A stretch of 64,000 bases of DNA from Alphaproteobacteria bacterium. Its GTDB lineage: Bacteria > Pseudomonadota > Alphaproteobacteria > Micropepsales > Micropepsaceae. Made by a program: the position numbers and the translations under genes. Where the stretch lies: positions 1 to 64,000 of the forward strand of contig JACKLF010000007.1 in the NCBI GenBank assembly GCA_024236055.1. The letters run 5' to 3'. Positions 31,516 through 40,892 of this stretch are shown here, piece by piece (positions within the stretch are counted from its first letter, which is position 1; each line of letters starts with the position of its first letter). The notes beneath the pieces were generated by a model. That model did not search any database. It saw nothing but the letters and a program-made list of their open reading frames with translations, and was not told the DNA's origin.

Positions 31516-32820
31516 CTATTTCCCGATACAGAAATCGCGGAAGACGAAATCGAGAACCTCCTCGACATCGACGCGGCCGGTGATGCGCCCGATGGCGCGC
31601 ATCGCCAGGCGCAGGTCTTCGGCCAGCAGTTCGGGCCGCTCGGCGGGCGCGGCCAGCCCATGCGTCAGCGCATCGGTCGCGTCCTTCAGCGCCCCGCGAT
31701 GGCGCGGCCGGGTCAGGGCGGGCGCATCTTCCGCCAGCCCGCCCGACAGTTTTTGCTGCACCTTTTGCTGCAGCATGTCCTGCAGCATGGGAAGCCCGTC
31801 GCCGGTCTTCAGCGAGATGCAGATGCCGTCTCGTGCGAAGCCCAGATCGGACTTGTTCCACACCGTCAGGTCCGGTTCCGGCAAATCCGCCGGCAGCCCG
31901 GCGCGCGGATTCTCAAGGCTGCCATCCAGCAGCAGCAGGGTCATGCCGCCCGCCGCATGGTCCAGCGCCCGTCGCACGCCCTCGGCCTCGATCACATCAT
32001 CGGTCTGGCGCACCCCGGCCGTGTCGGCCACCAGAAGCAGATAGCCGCCCAGGTCCAGCCGCGCTTCCACCACATCGCGGGTGGTGCCCGGAATATCGGT
32101 GACGATGGCCACCGACCGCCGCGCCAAGGCATTGATAAGGCTCGATTTTCCGGCATTCGGGGGGCCAAGAATGGTCAGGCGCAGCCCCTCGCGCAGCGCC
32201 TCGCCGCGCCCGGCATCGTCCATATGTGATTGAATTTGCTGCAATATTTTGCGCGCCGCGTCGCGGGCCGCGGCGAATTCGGCATCCCCCACGCCATCGT
32301 CGGAAAAGTCGATGGCGGCCTCGGCCCGGCCCAGCGCCACGATCAGCGCCGCGCGCCAGCCCTCGTACAGGTCGGCCAGCGCCCCGTCATGCTGGCGCAG
32401 CGCCGCCCGCCGCTGGGCCTCGGTCTCCGCGTCCACCAGGTCGGCAATCGCCTCGGCCCGGGTCAGGTCCAGCCTGCCGTTTTCCACCGCCCGGCGGGAG
32501 AATTCGCCCGGCTCGGCAGGTTTGAGGCCCAACTGTTCGAAAACCTCGAACAGGGCCTGGCGCACCGCCCGCCCGCCATGAATGTGAAATTCCGCGCAAT
32601 CCTCGCCGGTGAAGCTCGCCGGGCCGGGCAGCCACAGCAGCAGGCCCAAGTCGATGGCGCGCCCCTGCCAGGCCAGGTGCCGCAAAACCGCCCGGCGTGG
32701 CGCGGGCAGCCCGCCCGCCAGCGCGGCCAGCGCATCGCCGGCTCCAGGACCGCTGACCCGGACAACCGCCACCCCGGCGCGGCCCGGTGCGCTGGCAAGC
32801 GCGTAAATCGTGGATTTCAT
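31516..32820 (-). CDS. mnmE: tRNA uridine-5-carboxymethylaminomethyl modification GTPase MnmE
   Basis: A 434-residue GTPase (TrmE), partner of MnmG. The N-terminal folate-binding domain (about 1-115) shows YALASAPGRAGVAVVRVSG and EFSRRAVENGRLDLTRAEAI; the G domain has GPPNAGKSSLINAL (G1), IPGTTRDVVE (G2), VADTAGVR (G3) and VWNKSDL (G4); the protein ends in FRDFCIGK, the invariant C-terminal C(I/L/V)GK motif. ATG 32820 is chosen because MKSTIYALAS aligns with the family start. Confidence 0.96.
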   Translation of the reverse strand: MKSTIYALASAPGRAGVAVVRVSGPGAGDALAALAGGLPAPRRAVLRHLAWQGRAIDLGLLLWLPGPASFTGEDCAEFHIHGGRAVRQALFEVFEQLGLKPAEPGEFSRRAVENGRLDLTRAEAIADLVDAETEAQRRAALRQHDGALADLYEGWRAALIVALGRAEAAIDFSDDGVGDAEFAAARDAARKILQQIQSHMDDAGRGEALREGLRLTILGPPNAGKSSLINALARRSVAIVTDIPGTTRDVVEARLDLGGYLLLVADTAGVRQTDDVIEAEGVRRALDHAAGGMTLLLLDGSLENPRAGLPADLPEPDLTVWNKSDLGFARDGICISLKTGDGLPMLQDMLQQKVQQKLSGGLAEDAPALTRPRHRGALKDATDALTHGLAAPAERPELLAEDLRLAMRAIGRITGRVDVEEVLDFVFRDFCIGK

Positions 32821-32889
32821 GACCGGCCCATCGCGGCGGGACAAAGCCGCCCGCCGTCCTGTCTGTCCGTTTTGTCTATTTGCCAGACT

Positions 32890-33144
32890 TCATTTGTCAG
32901 GCTTTTGGCCGACCATGGCCGAAGCACTGTCCCACAGGGCTTTCTGGAATTTGTGGAAGGCCTCTGCCCCACCCAGCGGCATCCAGGCCCGCATCATCCC
33001 CTCCGGATCGCCCGCATCGAAGGCGGCCCGCATCCGGGCCTGCATTTCCTCCATCATCTGCTGCTGCATGGGGGCCACGTCGGGCAGGCCCATGAAGGCC
33101 CGGGCCTCCTGCGGAGTCATGTCCATCTCGATATTTACCTTCAT
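32890..33144 (-). CDS. DUF6489 family protein
   Basis: An 84-residue protein, MKVNIEMDMTPQEARAFMGLPDV..., rich in methionine and predicted mostly helical (MQQQMMEEMQARMRAAF). It matches the small conserved DUF6489 family seen beside mnmE or phasin-like genes in alphaproteobacteria; function is unknown. The ATG at 33144 leads a clean frame. It is upstream of mnmE on the same strand, and 133 bases from the divergent thioredoxin-domain gene. Confidence 0.75.
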   Translation of the reverse strand: MKVNIEMDMTPQEARAFMGLPDVAPMQQQMMEEMQARMRAAFDAGDPEGMMRAWMPLGGAEAFHKFQKALWDSASAMVGQKPDK

Positions 33145-33277
33145 GGCGCCACCTTATGGTTTAAGCCGCGCCCCGGACTTTCGGGGCCACGGATTTCGGG
33201 CTAAACAACCCGACTTCTATAAACATCGCGGACGGGCCGCCTGTCCCGCGGAACCAGCGCCCAACGGAAACCAGACC

Positions 33278-35344
33278 ATGACCAGCCCGCTCTCCAACGC
33301 GACCAGTCCCTACATTCTTCTGCACAAGGACAATCCCGTCCAGTGGCGCGTGTGGGGCCCCGAGGCCCTGGCCGAGGCCAAGAAGGCGGACAAGCCGATC
33401 CTGCTGTCGGTCGGCTTCATGGGCTGCCACTGGTGCCATGTGATGAACGAGGAGAGCTTTGCCGACGCCGAGATCGCAAAGCAGATCAATGAGCATTTCA
33501 TCCCGGTGCTGGTCGACCGCGAGGAACGCCCCGACATCGACATGATCTACCAGCTCGCCGCCCAGAACATGGGCCATCAGGGCGGCTGGCCGCTGAACAT
33601 GTTCATGACCCCCGAAGGCGCGCCCTATTTCGTCAGCGGCTATCACCCCAAGGAAGAGCGCGCCGGCCTGACCTCGGTCGCCAAGCTGGTCGAGGAAGGC
33701 CGCAGCATCTTCTATGACCAGAAGGACCGGCTGAACCAGAACTCCGCCGCCATCGTTGAAGGCCTGGCGGGCATGTACAACCGCGACATGCGCACCGCGC
33801 CCGAGAACATCAATCTCGACATCGCCGCGCTGCGCGTCGCCCAGCGCTTCGACATCTTCTTCGGCGGCCTGCAGGGCCCGGTGAAGTTCCCCAACACGCC
33901 CCTGGTCGATGTGCTGTGGCGCGCCTGGCTGCGCACCGCCACGCCGCAATTCTCCCAGCTGGTCTTCACCACCCTGGACGGCATCCTGTTCGGCGGCATG
34001 TACGACCATATCGGCGGCGGCTTCTTCCGCTACGCCATCGACGAGCGCTGGATGGCGCCCTACTTCGAAAAGGCCCTGGCCGACAGCGCCCAGATGATCG
34101 ATCTGTGCACCGGCGTGTGGCAGTACAATCGCAACGAGCTGTGCCGCCAGCGCGTGTCCGAGACCATCGGCTGGATCCTGCGCGACATGAAGACCGGCGA
34201 CGGGTTTGCCGCCGGCCAGGGCAGCGGCTCAGACGCCGATGGCGAGGCGGGCAAATACTATCTGTGGAGCGAGGCGGAGGTCGACGCCGGGCTGGTGGGC
34301 ACTTTCTCCACCCGCTTCAAGCAGGTCTATGGCATCACCCGCGACGGCAATTTCAACGGCAAGAACATCCTGCGCCGCCTGGGCAACCCCGCCCCCACCG
34401 GCGAGGCCGACGAGGCGCTGCTGGCCAAGCAGCGCGACATGCTGCTGAAGATCCGCGAAAAGCGCACCGCGCCGCTGCGCGACGAGATGATGCTGGCCGA
34501 CTGGAACGGCATGACCATCGCCGCGCTGGCCCGCGCCGGCGTGGTGTTCGAGAATCCCGAATGGGTGGCCGCCGCCAAGGCCGCCTTCGACCATGTCCAG
34601 AAGACACTGGGCGAGGGCGACGTGCTCTATCACTCGGCGGTGGACGGCAAGCGCGGCGTGCCCGGCTTTGCCGACGACTATGCCCACATGGCCCGCGCCG
34701 CCCTGCAGCTTTGGGAAGTCACCGGCGAGGAGAAATACGTCACCGCCGCCAAGGGCTGGGTCAAGACGCTGGACGACAAGTTCTGGGACGCCGAACGCGG
34801 CGGCTATTGCTACACATCGTCCGACGCCGATGCCCTGATCGTGCGCCCGCGCACCATCTTCGACACCGCGACCCCGGCCGCCAACGGCACCATGCTGACG
34901 GTGCTGACCCGCATCGCCTTCGTCACCGGCGACGTGGAATACATGAACCGCGCCTCGACCCTGGCGGCGACCTTCGGCGACGAGATGAACCGCATGCTCA
35001 ACATGGCGGGCACCTTCATCACCGGCATCGAATATCTGGCCAATGCCCTGATGGTGGTGGTGGTCGGCCATAAGGGCCACAACCGCAGCCAGGAACTGGT
35101 GCGCGCCTTCTGGGGCAAGAACGTCCCCAATGCGCTGCTGGTCCAGGTCGAGCCGGGCCAGAAGCTGCCCGACAGCCATCCGCTGACCGGCAAGGGCATG
35201 GAGGGCGGCCAGCCCACCGCCTATGTCGTGCAGCAGGGCCGCGTGTCCGCGCCCATCACCAGCGCCCAGGTGCTGGCCCAGGGCCTGACGCTGCCCTACC
35301 AGTTGCAGCAGCAGCAGGCCGCCCAGCAGCAGCGAAGCGCCTGA
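33278..35344 (+). CDS. thioredoxin domain-containing protein, YyaL/SPATA20 type (DUF255)
   Basis: A 688-residue protein. Residues 1-165 form the DUF255 thioredoxin-like domain with NPVQWRVWGPEAL and the redox motif GCHWCHVM (about 50-57). The rest is an alpha/alpha six-barrel like those of glycoside hydrolases and epimerases (WMAPYFEKALADSAQM, LADWNGMTIAALARAG, FADDYAHMARAAL). The family is widespread but its substrate is unknown. The start ATG 33278 aligns with the family; the longer frame upstream is spurious. The C-terminus is glutamine-rich. Confidence 0.9.
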   Translation: MTSPLSNATSPYILLHKDNPVQWRVWGPEALAEAKKADKPILLSVGFMGCHWCHVMNEESFADAEIAKQINEHFIPVLVDREERPDIDMIYQLAAQNMGHQGGWPLNMFMTPEGAPYFVSGYHPKEERAGLTSVAKLVEEGRSIFYDQKDRLNQNSAAIVEGLAGMYNRDMRTAPENINLDIAALRVAQRFDIFFGGLQGPVKFPNTPLVDVLWRAWLRTATPQFSQLVFTTLDGILFGGMYDHIGGGFFRYAIDERWMAPYFEKALADSAQMIDLCTGVWQYNRNELCRQRVSETIGWILRDMKTGDGFAAGQGSGSDADGEAGKYYLWSEAEVDAGLVGTFSTRFKQVYGITRDGNFNGKNILRRLGNPAPTGEADEALLAKQRDMLLKIREKRTAPLRDEMMLADWNGMTIAALARAGVVFENPEWVAAAKAAFDHVQKTLGEGDVLYHSAVDGKRGVPGFADDYAHMARAALQLWEVTGEEKYVTAAKGWVKTLDDKFWDAERGGYCYTSSDADALIVRPRTIFDTATPAANGTMLTVLTRIAFVTGDVEYMNRASTLAATFGDEMNRMLNMAGTFITGIEYLANALMVVVVGHKGHNRSQELVRAFWGKNVPNALLVQVEPGQKLPDSHPLTGKGMEGGQPTAYVVQQGRVSAPITSAQVLAQGLTLPYQLQQQQAAQQQRSA

Positions 35345-35416
35345 TACGGAAAGTCTGACGCGAAAAGTCTGATACAAAGCCGGGCTATCACCCCTGGATC
35401 ACGGGAGACCTCTCCA

Positions 35417-36130
35417 ATGGGCCAGAAAATTTCCATCAACGGCCGCGACGGCGATTTCGCCGCCTATCTGGCTGTGCCCGCGTCCGGGACCGGTCCCAGA
35501 GATGTGCCGGGCATCGTGGTGATCCAGGAGATTTTCGGGATCAACGCGGTGGTGCGCGGCGTCGCCGACTGGCTGGCGGCCCAAGGCTATTTCGCGCTGG
35601 CGCCCGATTTGTTCTGGCGGCTGCAGCCCGGCGTGGAGCTGACCGACAGGAGCGACGCGGAATGGAGCCAGGCCTTCGACCTGATGAACCGCTTCGATCC
35701 CGATGCGGGGGTGGAGGATATCCAGTCCAGCATCGACCATCTGCGCGTCACCCAGGGCGTTTCGGGCAAGGTCGGCGCGGTGGGCTATTGCCTGGGCGGG
35801 CTCCTGGCCTATCTGACCGCGGCGCGCACCGACGCGGACGCCACCGTCGGCTATTACGGGGTGAACATTCAGGACAGGCTGGACGAGCAGGACAGCATCG
35901 CAAAGCCCCTGATGCTGCATATCGCGGGCGAGGACGGCTTTGTGCCCAAGGACGCCCAGGCCCAAATCCTGGCCGGGCTGAAAAACAACCCGCATGTCAC
36001 GGCCTACGTCTATGACGGGGTCGATCACGCCTTCGCCCGGCCCGGCGGCAAGAATTACAACCAGGCCGCCGCCGACCTGGCCAACGGCCGCACCGTGGAT
36101 TTCTTCAAACAGCATCTGGCCAAAGAGTAA
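35417..36130 (+). CDS. dienelactone hydrolase family protein (cytoplasmic)
   Basis: A 237-residue alpha/beta hydrolase without signal peptide. The triad is clear: cysteine in GAVGYCLGGLLAYL (about 122), aspartate in IAGEDGFVP (about 173) and histidine in YDGVDHAFARPGG (about 204); the Glu of VIQEIFGIN completes the classical dienelactone hydrolase site. The substrate may be a lactone. It heads a tight four-gene operon: ten bases before the quinone oxidoreductase, then the RuBisCO-like protein and the cupin. It is unlike the exported paralogue at 8203. Confidence 0.92.
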   Translation: MGQKISINGRDGDFAAYLAVPASGTGPRDVPGIVVIQEIFGINAVVRGVADWLAAQGYFALAPDLFWRLQPGVELTDRSDAEWSQAFDLMNRFDPDAGVEDIQSSIDHLRVTQGVSGKVGAVGYCLGGLLAYLTAARTDADATVGYYGVNIQDRLDEQDSIAKPLMLHIAGEDGFVPKDAQAQILAGLKNNPHVTAYVYDGVDHAFARPGGKNYNQAAADLANGRTVDFFKQHLAKE

Positions 36131-36140
36131 GAAGCGCGCC

Positions 36141-37115
36141 ATGACCAAAGCCATCCGTTTCGAAACACCCGGCGGCAGCGATGTGCTGCAATTCGTCGAT
36201 ATCGATCTGCCCGCGCCGGCCGCGGGCCAGGTCCGCATCCGCCACACCGCCATCGGGGTGAACTTCATCGACACCTATCACCGCACCGGGCTTTACCCGC
36301 TGCCCATGCCGTCCGGCCTGGGTTCGGAAGCCGCCGGCGTGGTCGAGGCGGTGGGTGAGGGCGTCACCCGCTTCAGGGCGGGCGACCGGGTGGGCTATGG
36401 CTCCGGCTTCATCGGCTCCTACAGCGAAGCCGCCAACGTGCCTGCCGACCGGCTGGTCAAGCTGCCAGAAGGCGTCAGCGACGAGGTTGCCGCCGCCAGT
36501 CTTCTGAAGGGCATGACCGCGCAATATCTGCTGCGCCGGATTCATCCCGTGCAGGCGGGCGAGACCATCGTCTTTCACGCCGCCGCGGGCGGCGTCGGCC
36601 AGATCGCCGTGCAATGGGCCCGTCACCTGGGCGCCACGGTGATCGGCTCCACCACCTCGCCCTCCAAGGTCGAACAGTGCAAGGCCAATGGCTGCGCCCA
36701 TGTGATCAACACCCGCGATGCGGGCTGGGAAAAGCAGGTCCGCGACCTGACCGGCGGCGCGGGCGTGCCGGTGGTCTATGACTCCATCGGCAAGGACACG
36801 TTCCTGGCCGGGCTGGACTGCCTGCAGCCGCGCGGCATCATGGTGACCTATGGCAATGCCTCGGGCCCGGTCGATCCCTTCTCGCCCGCCATCCTGGCCC
36901 AGAAGGGCTCGCTGTTCGTGACGCGGCCCGTGCTGGCCCATTACACCCGCACCCCCGACGAGCTTCAGGAAACCGCCGACGATTTGTTCGCGGTGCTGGC
37001 CTCGGGCGCGGTGAAGGTCTCGATCAACCAGCGCTATGCGCTGAAGGATGCCGCCCAGGCCCAGGACGAGCTGACCGCGCGCAAGACCACCGGCGCGACC
37101 ATTCTGGTCCCCTGA
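36141..37115 (+). CDS. NADPH:quinone oxidoreductase, MDR superfamily
   Basis: A 324-residue zinc-free medium-chain dehydrogenase/reductase of the QOR group. The N-terminal GroES-like domain shows RHTAIGVNFIDTYHRTGLYP and GSEAAGVVEAVGEGV; the NADPH-binding fold has HAAAGGVGQIAVQWARHLGA (about 151-170). QOR enzymes reduce quinones or activated alkenes by single or paired electron transfer. Its TGA overlaps the ATG of the RuBisCO-like gene, so it is tightly coupled to that pathway. Confidence 0.9.
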   Translation: MTKAIRFETPGGSDVLQFVDIDLPAPAAGQVRIRHTAIGVNFIDTYHRTGLYPLPMPSGLGSEAAGVVEAVGEGVTRFRAGDRVGYGSGFIGSYSEAANVPADRLVKLPEGVSDEVAAASLLKGMTAQYLLRRIHPVQAGETIVFHAAAGGVGQIAVQWARHLGATVIGSTTSPSKVEQCKANGCAHVINTRDAGWEKQVRDLTGGAGVPVVYDSIGKDTFLAGLDCLQPRGIMVTYGNASGPVDPFSPAILAQKGSLFVTRPVLAHYTRTPDELQETADDLFAVLASGAVKVSINQRYALKDAAQAQDELTARKTTGATILVP

Positions 37116-38209
37116 TGGGCGCGCGCATCACCGCCATCTATCGCGTCGCCGCCACGGCGGACAGCATCGCCGCGCGCGCCGGCGGCATCGCGGTGGAGCA
37201 GAGCGTGGAGATGCCGGTTTCCGCCATCGCCGACGCGGATGTGCTGGAAAATATCGTCGGCAAGGTCGAGGACATTGCCGATCTGGGCGGCGGCATCTTC
37301 GAGGTTCGCATCGGGCTGGCGGTGGCGACGACTGGGCCCGAGCCCGGCCAGTTGATGAACATGCTGTTCGGCAACAGCTCCATCCATGCCGACATGGAAC
37401 TGCACGATGTCATCTTCCCCGATGCCGTGCTGGCCGCTTTCGGCGGGCCCCATCACGGGCTGGCCGGCCTGCGCGCCAAGGTCGGCGCAAAGGACCGCGC
37501 CCTGACCTGTTCGGCGCTCAAACCGCAAGGGCTGCCGCCTTCCGGCCTGGCCGCCATTGCCGGGCAGCTTGCCGCGGGCGGGCTGGATTTCATCAAGGAC
37601 GATCACGGCATCGCCGACCAGGCCTACAGCCCCTTTGCCGATCGCGTGCCCGCCATCGCCGATGCGGTGCGAAGGGCGCGCGCCGCCGATGGCGGGCGCA
37701 CCGTCTATCTGCCGTCTCTGTCGGGCCATCTGGAGCAGTTGCGGGCCCAGGTGAAGATCGCCCGCGATGCCGGGCTGGATGCGGTGCTGATCGCGCCCAT
37801 GATCACCGGCATGGCCAGCTTCCATGCGCTGGTGCGCGAGAACCCGGACATGGCCTTCATGGCCCATCCGGCGCTGGCCGGGGCCAGCCGCATCGCCCCG
37901 CCGCTGCTGATGGGGAAGATCTTCCGCCTGATGGGCGCGGACGCGACCGTGTTCCCCAACCATGGCGGCCGCTTCGGCTATTCGCCGGCCACCTGCAAGG
38001 CGCTGGCCGACGCGGCCCTGGGAAGCTGGGGCGGGCTGAAAGACTGTGTTCCGGTTCCCGCAGGCGGCATGACGCCCGAGCGTGTCCCCGAAATGCTGCA
38101 ATTCTACGGTAGGGACGTCATGCTGCTGATCGGCGGCGGGCTTCTGGCGGCGGGCGCCGCCATGACGCAAGAGGCGGCAAAGTTTCAGGACGCGGTGATG
38201 CATGGATAA
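37115..38209 (+). CDS. RuBisCO-like protein (form IV)
   Basis: A 364-residue member of the RuBisCO large-chain superfamily, clearly not a CO2-fixing enzyme. The metal-site loop reads GGLDFIKDDHG (about 156-165): the carbamate-type Lys161 and Asp163 are kept, but the Glu that follows in RuBisCO is His164. KPQG near 136 replaces KPK, HPAL at 251 matches the C-domain histidine, and LIGGGLL (338-344) is the phosphate-binding glycine loop. Form IV proteins act as sugar-phosphate enolases, isomerases or decarboxylases, for example the 5-methylthioribulose-1-phosphate isomerase of Rhodospirillum rubrum. The cupin gene overlapping its end supports that last role. Which reaction it performs is inference. 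Confidence 0.88.
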   Translation: MGARITAIYRVAATADSIAARAGGIAVEQSVEMPVSAIADADVLENIVGKVEDIADLGGGIFEVRIGLAVATTGPEPGQLMNMLFGNSSIHADMELHDVIFPDAVLAAFGGPHHGLAGLRAKVGAKDRALTCSALKPQGLPPSGLAAIAGQLAAGGLDFIKDDHGIADQAYSPFADRVPAIADAVRRARAADGGRTVYLPSLSGHLEQLRAQVKIARDAGLDAVLIAPMITGMASFHALVRENPDMAFMAHPALAGASRIAPPLLMGKIFRLMGADATVFPNHGGRFGYSPATCKALADAALGSWGGLKDCVPVPAGGMTPERVPEMLQFYGRDVMLLIGGGLLAAGAAMTQEAAKFQDAVMHG

Positions 38210-38702
38210 GCCTGAACAGAAATCAGAGCAGAAATCAGAGGCGGCGGCACAAGAGGCCGCCCTGTTCCGCGCCTTTGCGGAGAACTTCCGCTGGGACGAT
38301 GTTTCCCTGCTGGCCTACAAGGAAGAAGGCAGCGCACCCTTCAGGTCGATCACCCGCCAGGTCCTGTTCAAGGACGAAGCGCTGCACTGCGAGCTGCGCT
38401 ATTTCGAGGTCGCGCCCGGCGGCTATTCCACGCTGGAACGGCATGAACATACCCACGGGGTGATGATCCTGCGCGGGCAAGCCGACGTGCTGGTTGGCGA
38501 TGCGGTGCGCGAAGTCGGCACCTTCGATCTGGTGCGCATTCCCGCCATGACCTGGCACCAGTTCCGCACCAGGGGCAGCGAGCCGATGGGCTTTCTGTGC
38601 ATGGTCAATGTGGAGCGCGACAAGCCGCAGCTTCCTTCGGAAGAACAGCTTGCCGAATTGAAGCGCAATTCGGTGATTGCCGGTTTCCTGAACGCGGGCT
38701 GA
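38202..38702 (+). CDS. cupin domain protein, candidate methylthio-sugar phosphate methylsulfurylase
   Basis: A 166-residue single-cupin protein with an 18-residue polar leader that includes a doubled EQKSEQKSE. The first metal motif is ERHEHTHGVMILRG (about 83-96), the second VRIPAMTWHQFR (about 110-121), enough ligands for a Mn- or Fe-type site; the acidic ligand of the standard motif 1 is missing. In R. rubrum the cupin encoded beside the RuBisCO-like protein converts 1-methylthioxylulose-5-phosphate to deoxyxylulose-5-phosphate. The eight-base overlap with the RuBisCO-like gene makes the same pairing likely here. Confidence 0.75.
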   Translation: MDKPEQKSEQKSEAAAQEAALFRAFAENFRWDDVSLLAYKEEGSAPFRSITRQVLFKDEALHCELRYFEVAPGGYSTLERHEHTHGVMILRGQADVLVGDAVREVGTFDLVRIPAMTWHQFRTRGSEPMGFLCMVNVERDKPQLPSEEQLAELKRNSVIAGFLNAG

Positions 38703-38703
38703 C

Positions 38704-38796
38704 TTAACGCTCCCATTCGCCGTCAAAAGACGGCATCAGCGCGATCATGGCCAGAAGGCAGGCGACAAAGCCCAGCCCGATGATTTCGATGCTCAT
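38704..38796 (-). CDS. possible 30-residue membrane peptide
   Basis: A complete 30-codon frame from ATG 38796 encodes IEIIGLGFVACLLAMIALMP, a single hydrophobic helix, followed by a charged SFDGEWER end. It looks like a small membrane protein, but no clear ribosome site precedes it. It lies downstream of the rho terminator, in the gap converging with the cupin gene. Confidence 0.3.
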   Translation of the reverse strand: MSIEIIGLGFVACLLAMIALMPSFDGEWER

Positions 38797-38830
38797 GGGT
38801 AGGCTAACGCGCGCATGTCCTGTCGGATGC

Positions 38831-38863
38831 AAAAAAGCCGCCCGCACTTTGGTGCAGGCGGCT
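38831..38863 (-). terminator. rho gene terminator
   Basis: On the minus strand the arms AGCCGCCTGCAC and GTGCGGGCGGCT pair with one mismatch around a short CAAA loop, and are followed by six T (38831-38836). It lies 25 bases past the rho stop. Confidence 0.85.
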
Positions 38864-38888
38864 CTCGCACAGCCATAAGGCTGAAAAC

Positions 38889-40172
<1,284 letters not shown>

Positions 40173-40190
40173 GGAATGTGCACCTGACAA

Positions 40191-40439
40191 TAGAGGGGCG
40201 GTAAGGGGGATTGCCTTGACGGTACCGGACCGTCCCGGGTCCGTCCGCGATCAGCGATGGGGTTGGTTTTGATCCGCTGGCCGTTTGGCTTGGACCCTTA
40301 TGGGCTTTTGACCCTTTTGGGCTTTCGCCGTCCGGTCTGGCGCTGGCATAAGCCGCCCGCGCGGACCAATCAGAACGTCCCGCTTATACCCTGATTTCAG
40401 GGACGCGCAAAAGCCTTTTGTGAAAGGCCGGGGCGAGCC
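40191..40439. promoter_or_regulatory. leader and promoter region of rho
   Basis: The 250-base gap upstream of rho has no gene. It contains a near-exact tandem repeat of GACCCTTATGGGCTTTT (about 40294-40328) and GC palindromes such as GGACCGTCCCGGGTCC. Rho genes often have long leaders used for autoregulation; that is not shown here. Confidence 0.35.
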
Positions 40440-40892
40440 TCAAAAAGGCCGGACCACCGCCAGGATCACGATCAGCACCATCAGCAGGGCCGGGGCCTCG
40501 TTGATGATCCGGAAATAGCGGGCGGGGCGGGTGTTGCGGTCTTCCTGAAAGGCCCGCCACAGTTTCACGTTGTGGCCATGCAGGCCCGACAGGATGATCA
40601 CCAGCAGAAACTTGGCGTGGAACCAGCCCTGGGTATAGGCGTCGGTCACCCAGGCCAGGGTCAGGCCCAGCACCCAGGCCGCGATCATGGCCGGGTTGAT
40701 GATCACCTTCAGCAGCTTGGTCTCCATGCGCTTGAAACGCTCGGACGCGTCGGAGCCGGGCTGCGTCTCGGTGTGGTAAACGAACAGCCGCGGCAGGTAG
40801 AGCATGCCGGCCATCCAGCTGATGACGGCGATGACATGAAAGGCCAGCAGCCAGCGTTCATACCCGGCCAGGAAATCCTTCAGCGTGTCCAT
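40440..40892 (-). CDS. hemJ: protoporphyrinogen IX oxidase HemJ
   Basis: A 150-residue, four-helix membrane protein of the HemJ (UPF0093) type that oxidises protoporphyrinogen IX to protoporphyrin IX. The conserved first-helix histidine is in LLAFHVIAVISWMAGMLYLPRLFVYH, followed by METKLLKVIINPAM and the lysine-bearing FHAKFLLVIILSGLHGH. ATG 40892 overlaps the hemH stop (TGATG), so translation is coupled; longer starts are inside hemH. Fits between hemE and the ferrochelatase in the pathway. Confidence 0.93.
   Translation of the reverse strand: MDTLKDFLAGYERWLLAFHVIAVISWMAGMLYLPRLFVYHTETQPGSDASERFKRMETKLLKVIINPAMIAAWVLGLTLAWVTDAYTQGWFHAKFLLVIILSGLHGHNVKLWRAFQEDRNTRPARYFRIINEAPALLMVLIVILAVVRPF

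Noticed and set aside
37115..38209. true CO2-fixing RuBisCO
   Set aside because: Length, the KDDH loop, loss of KPK and the absence of a small subunit or phosphoribulokinase nearby place it in form IV.
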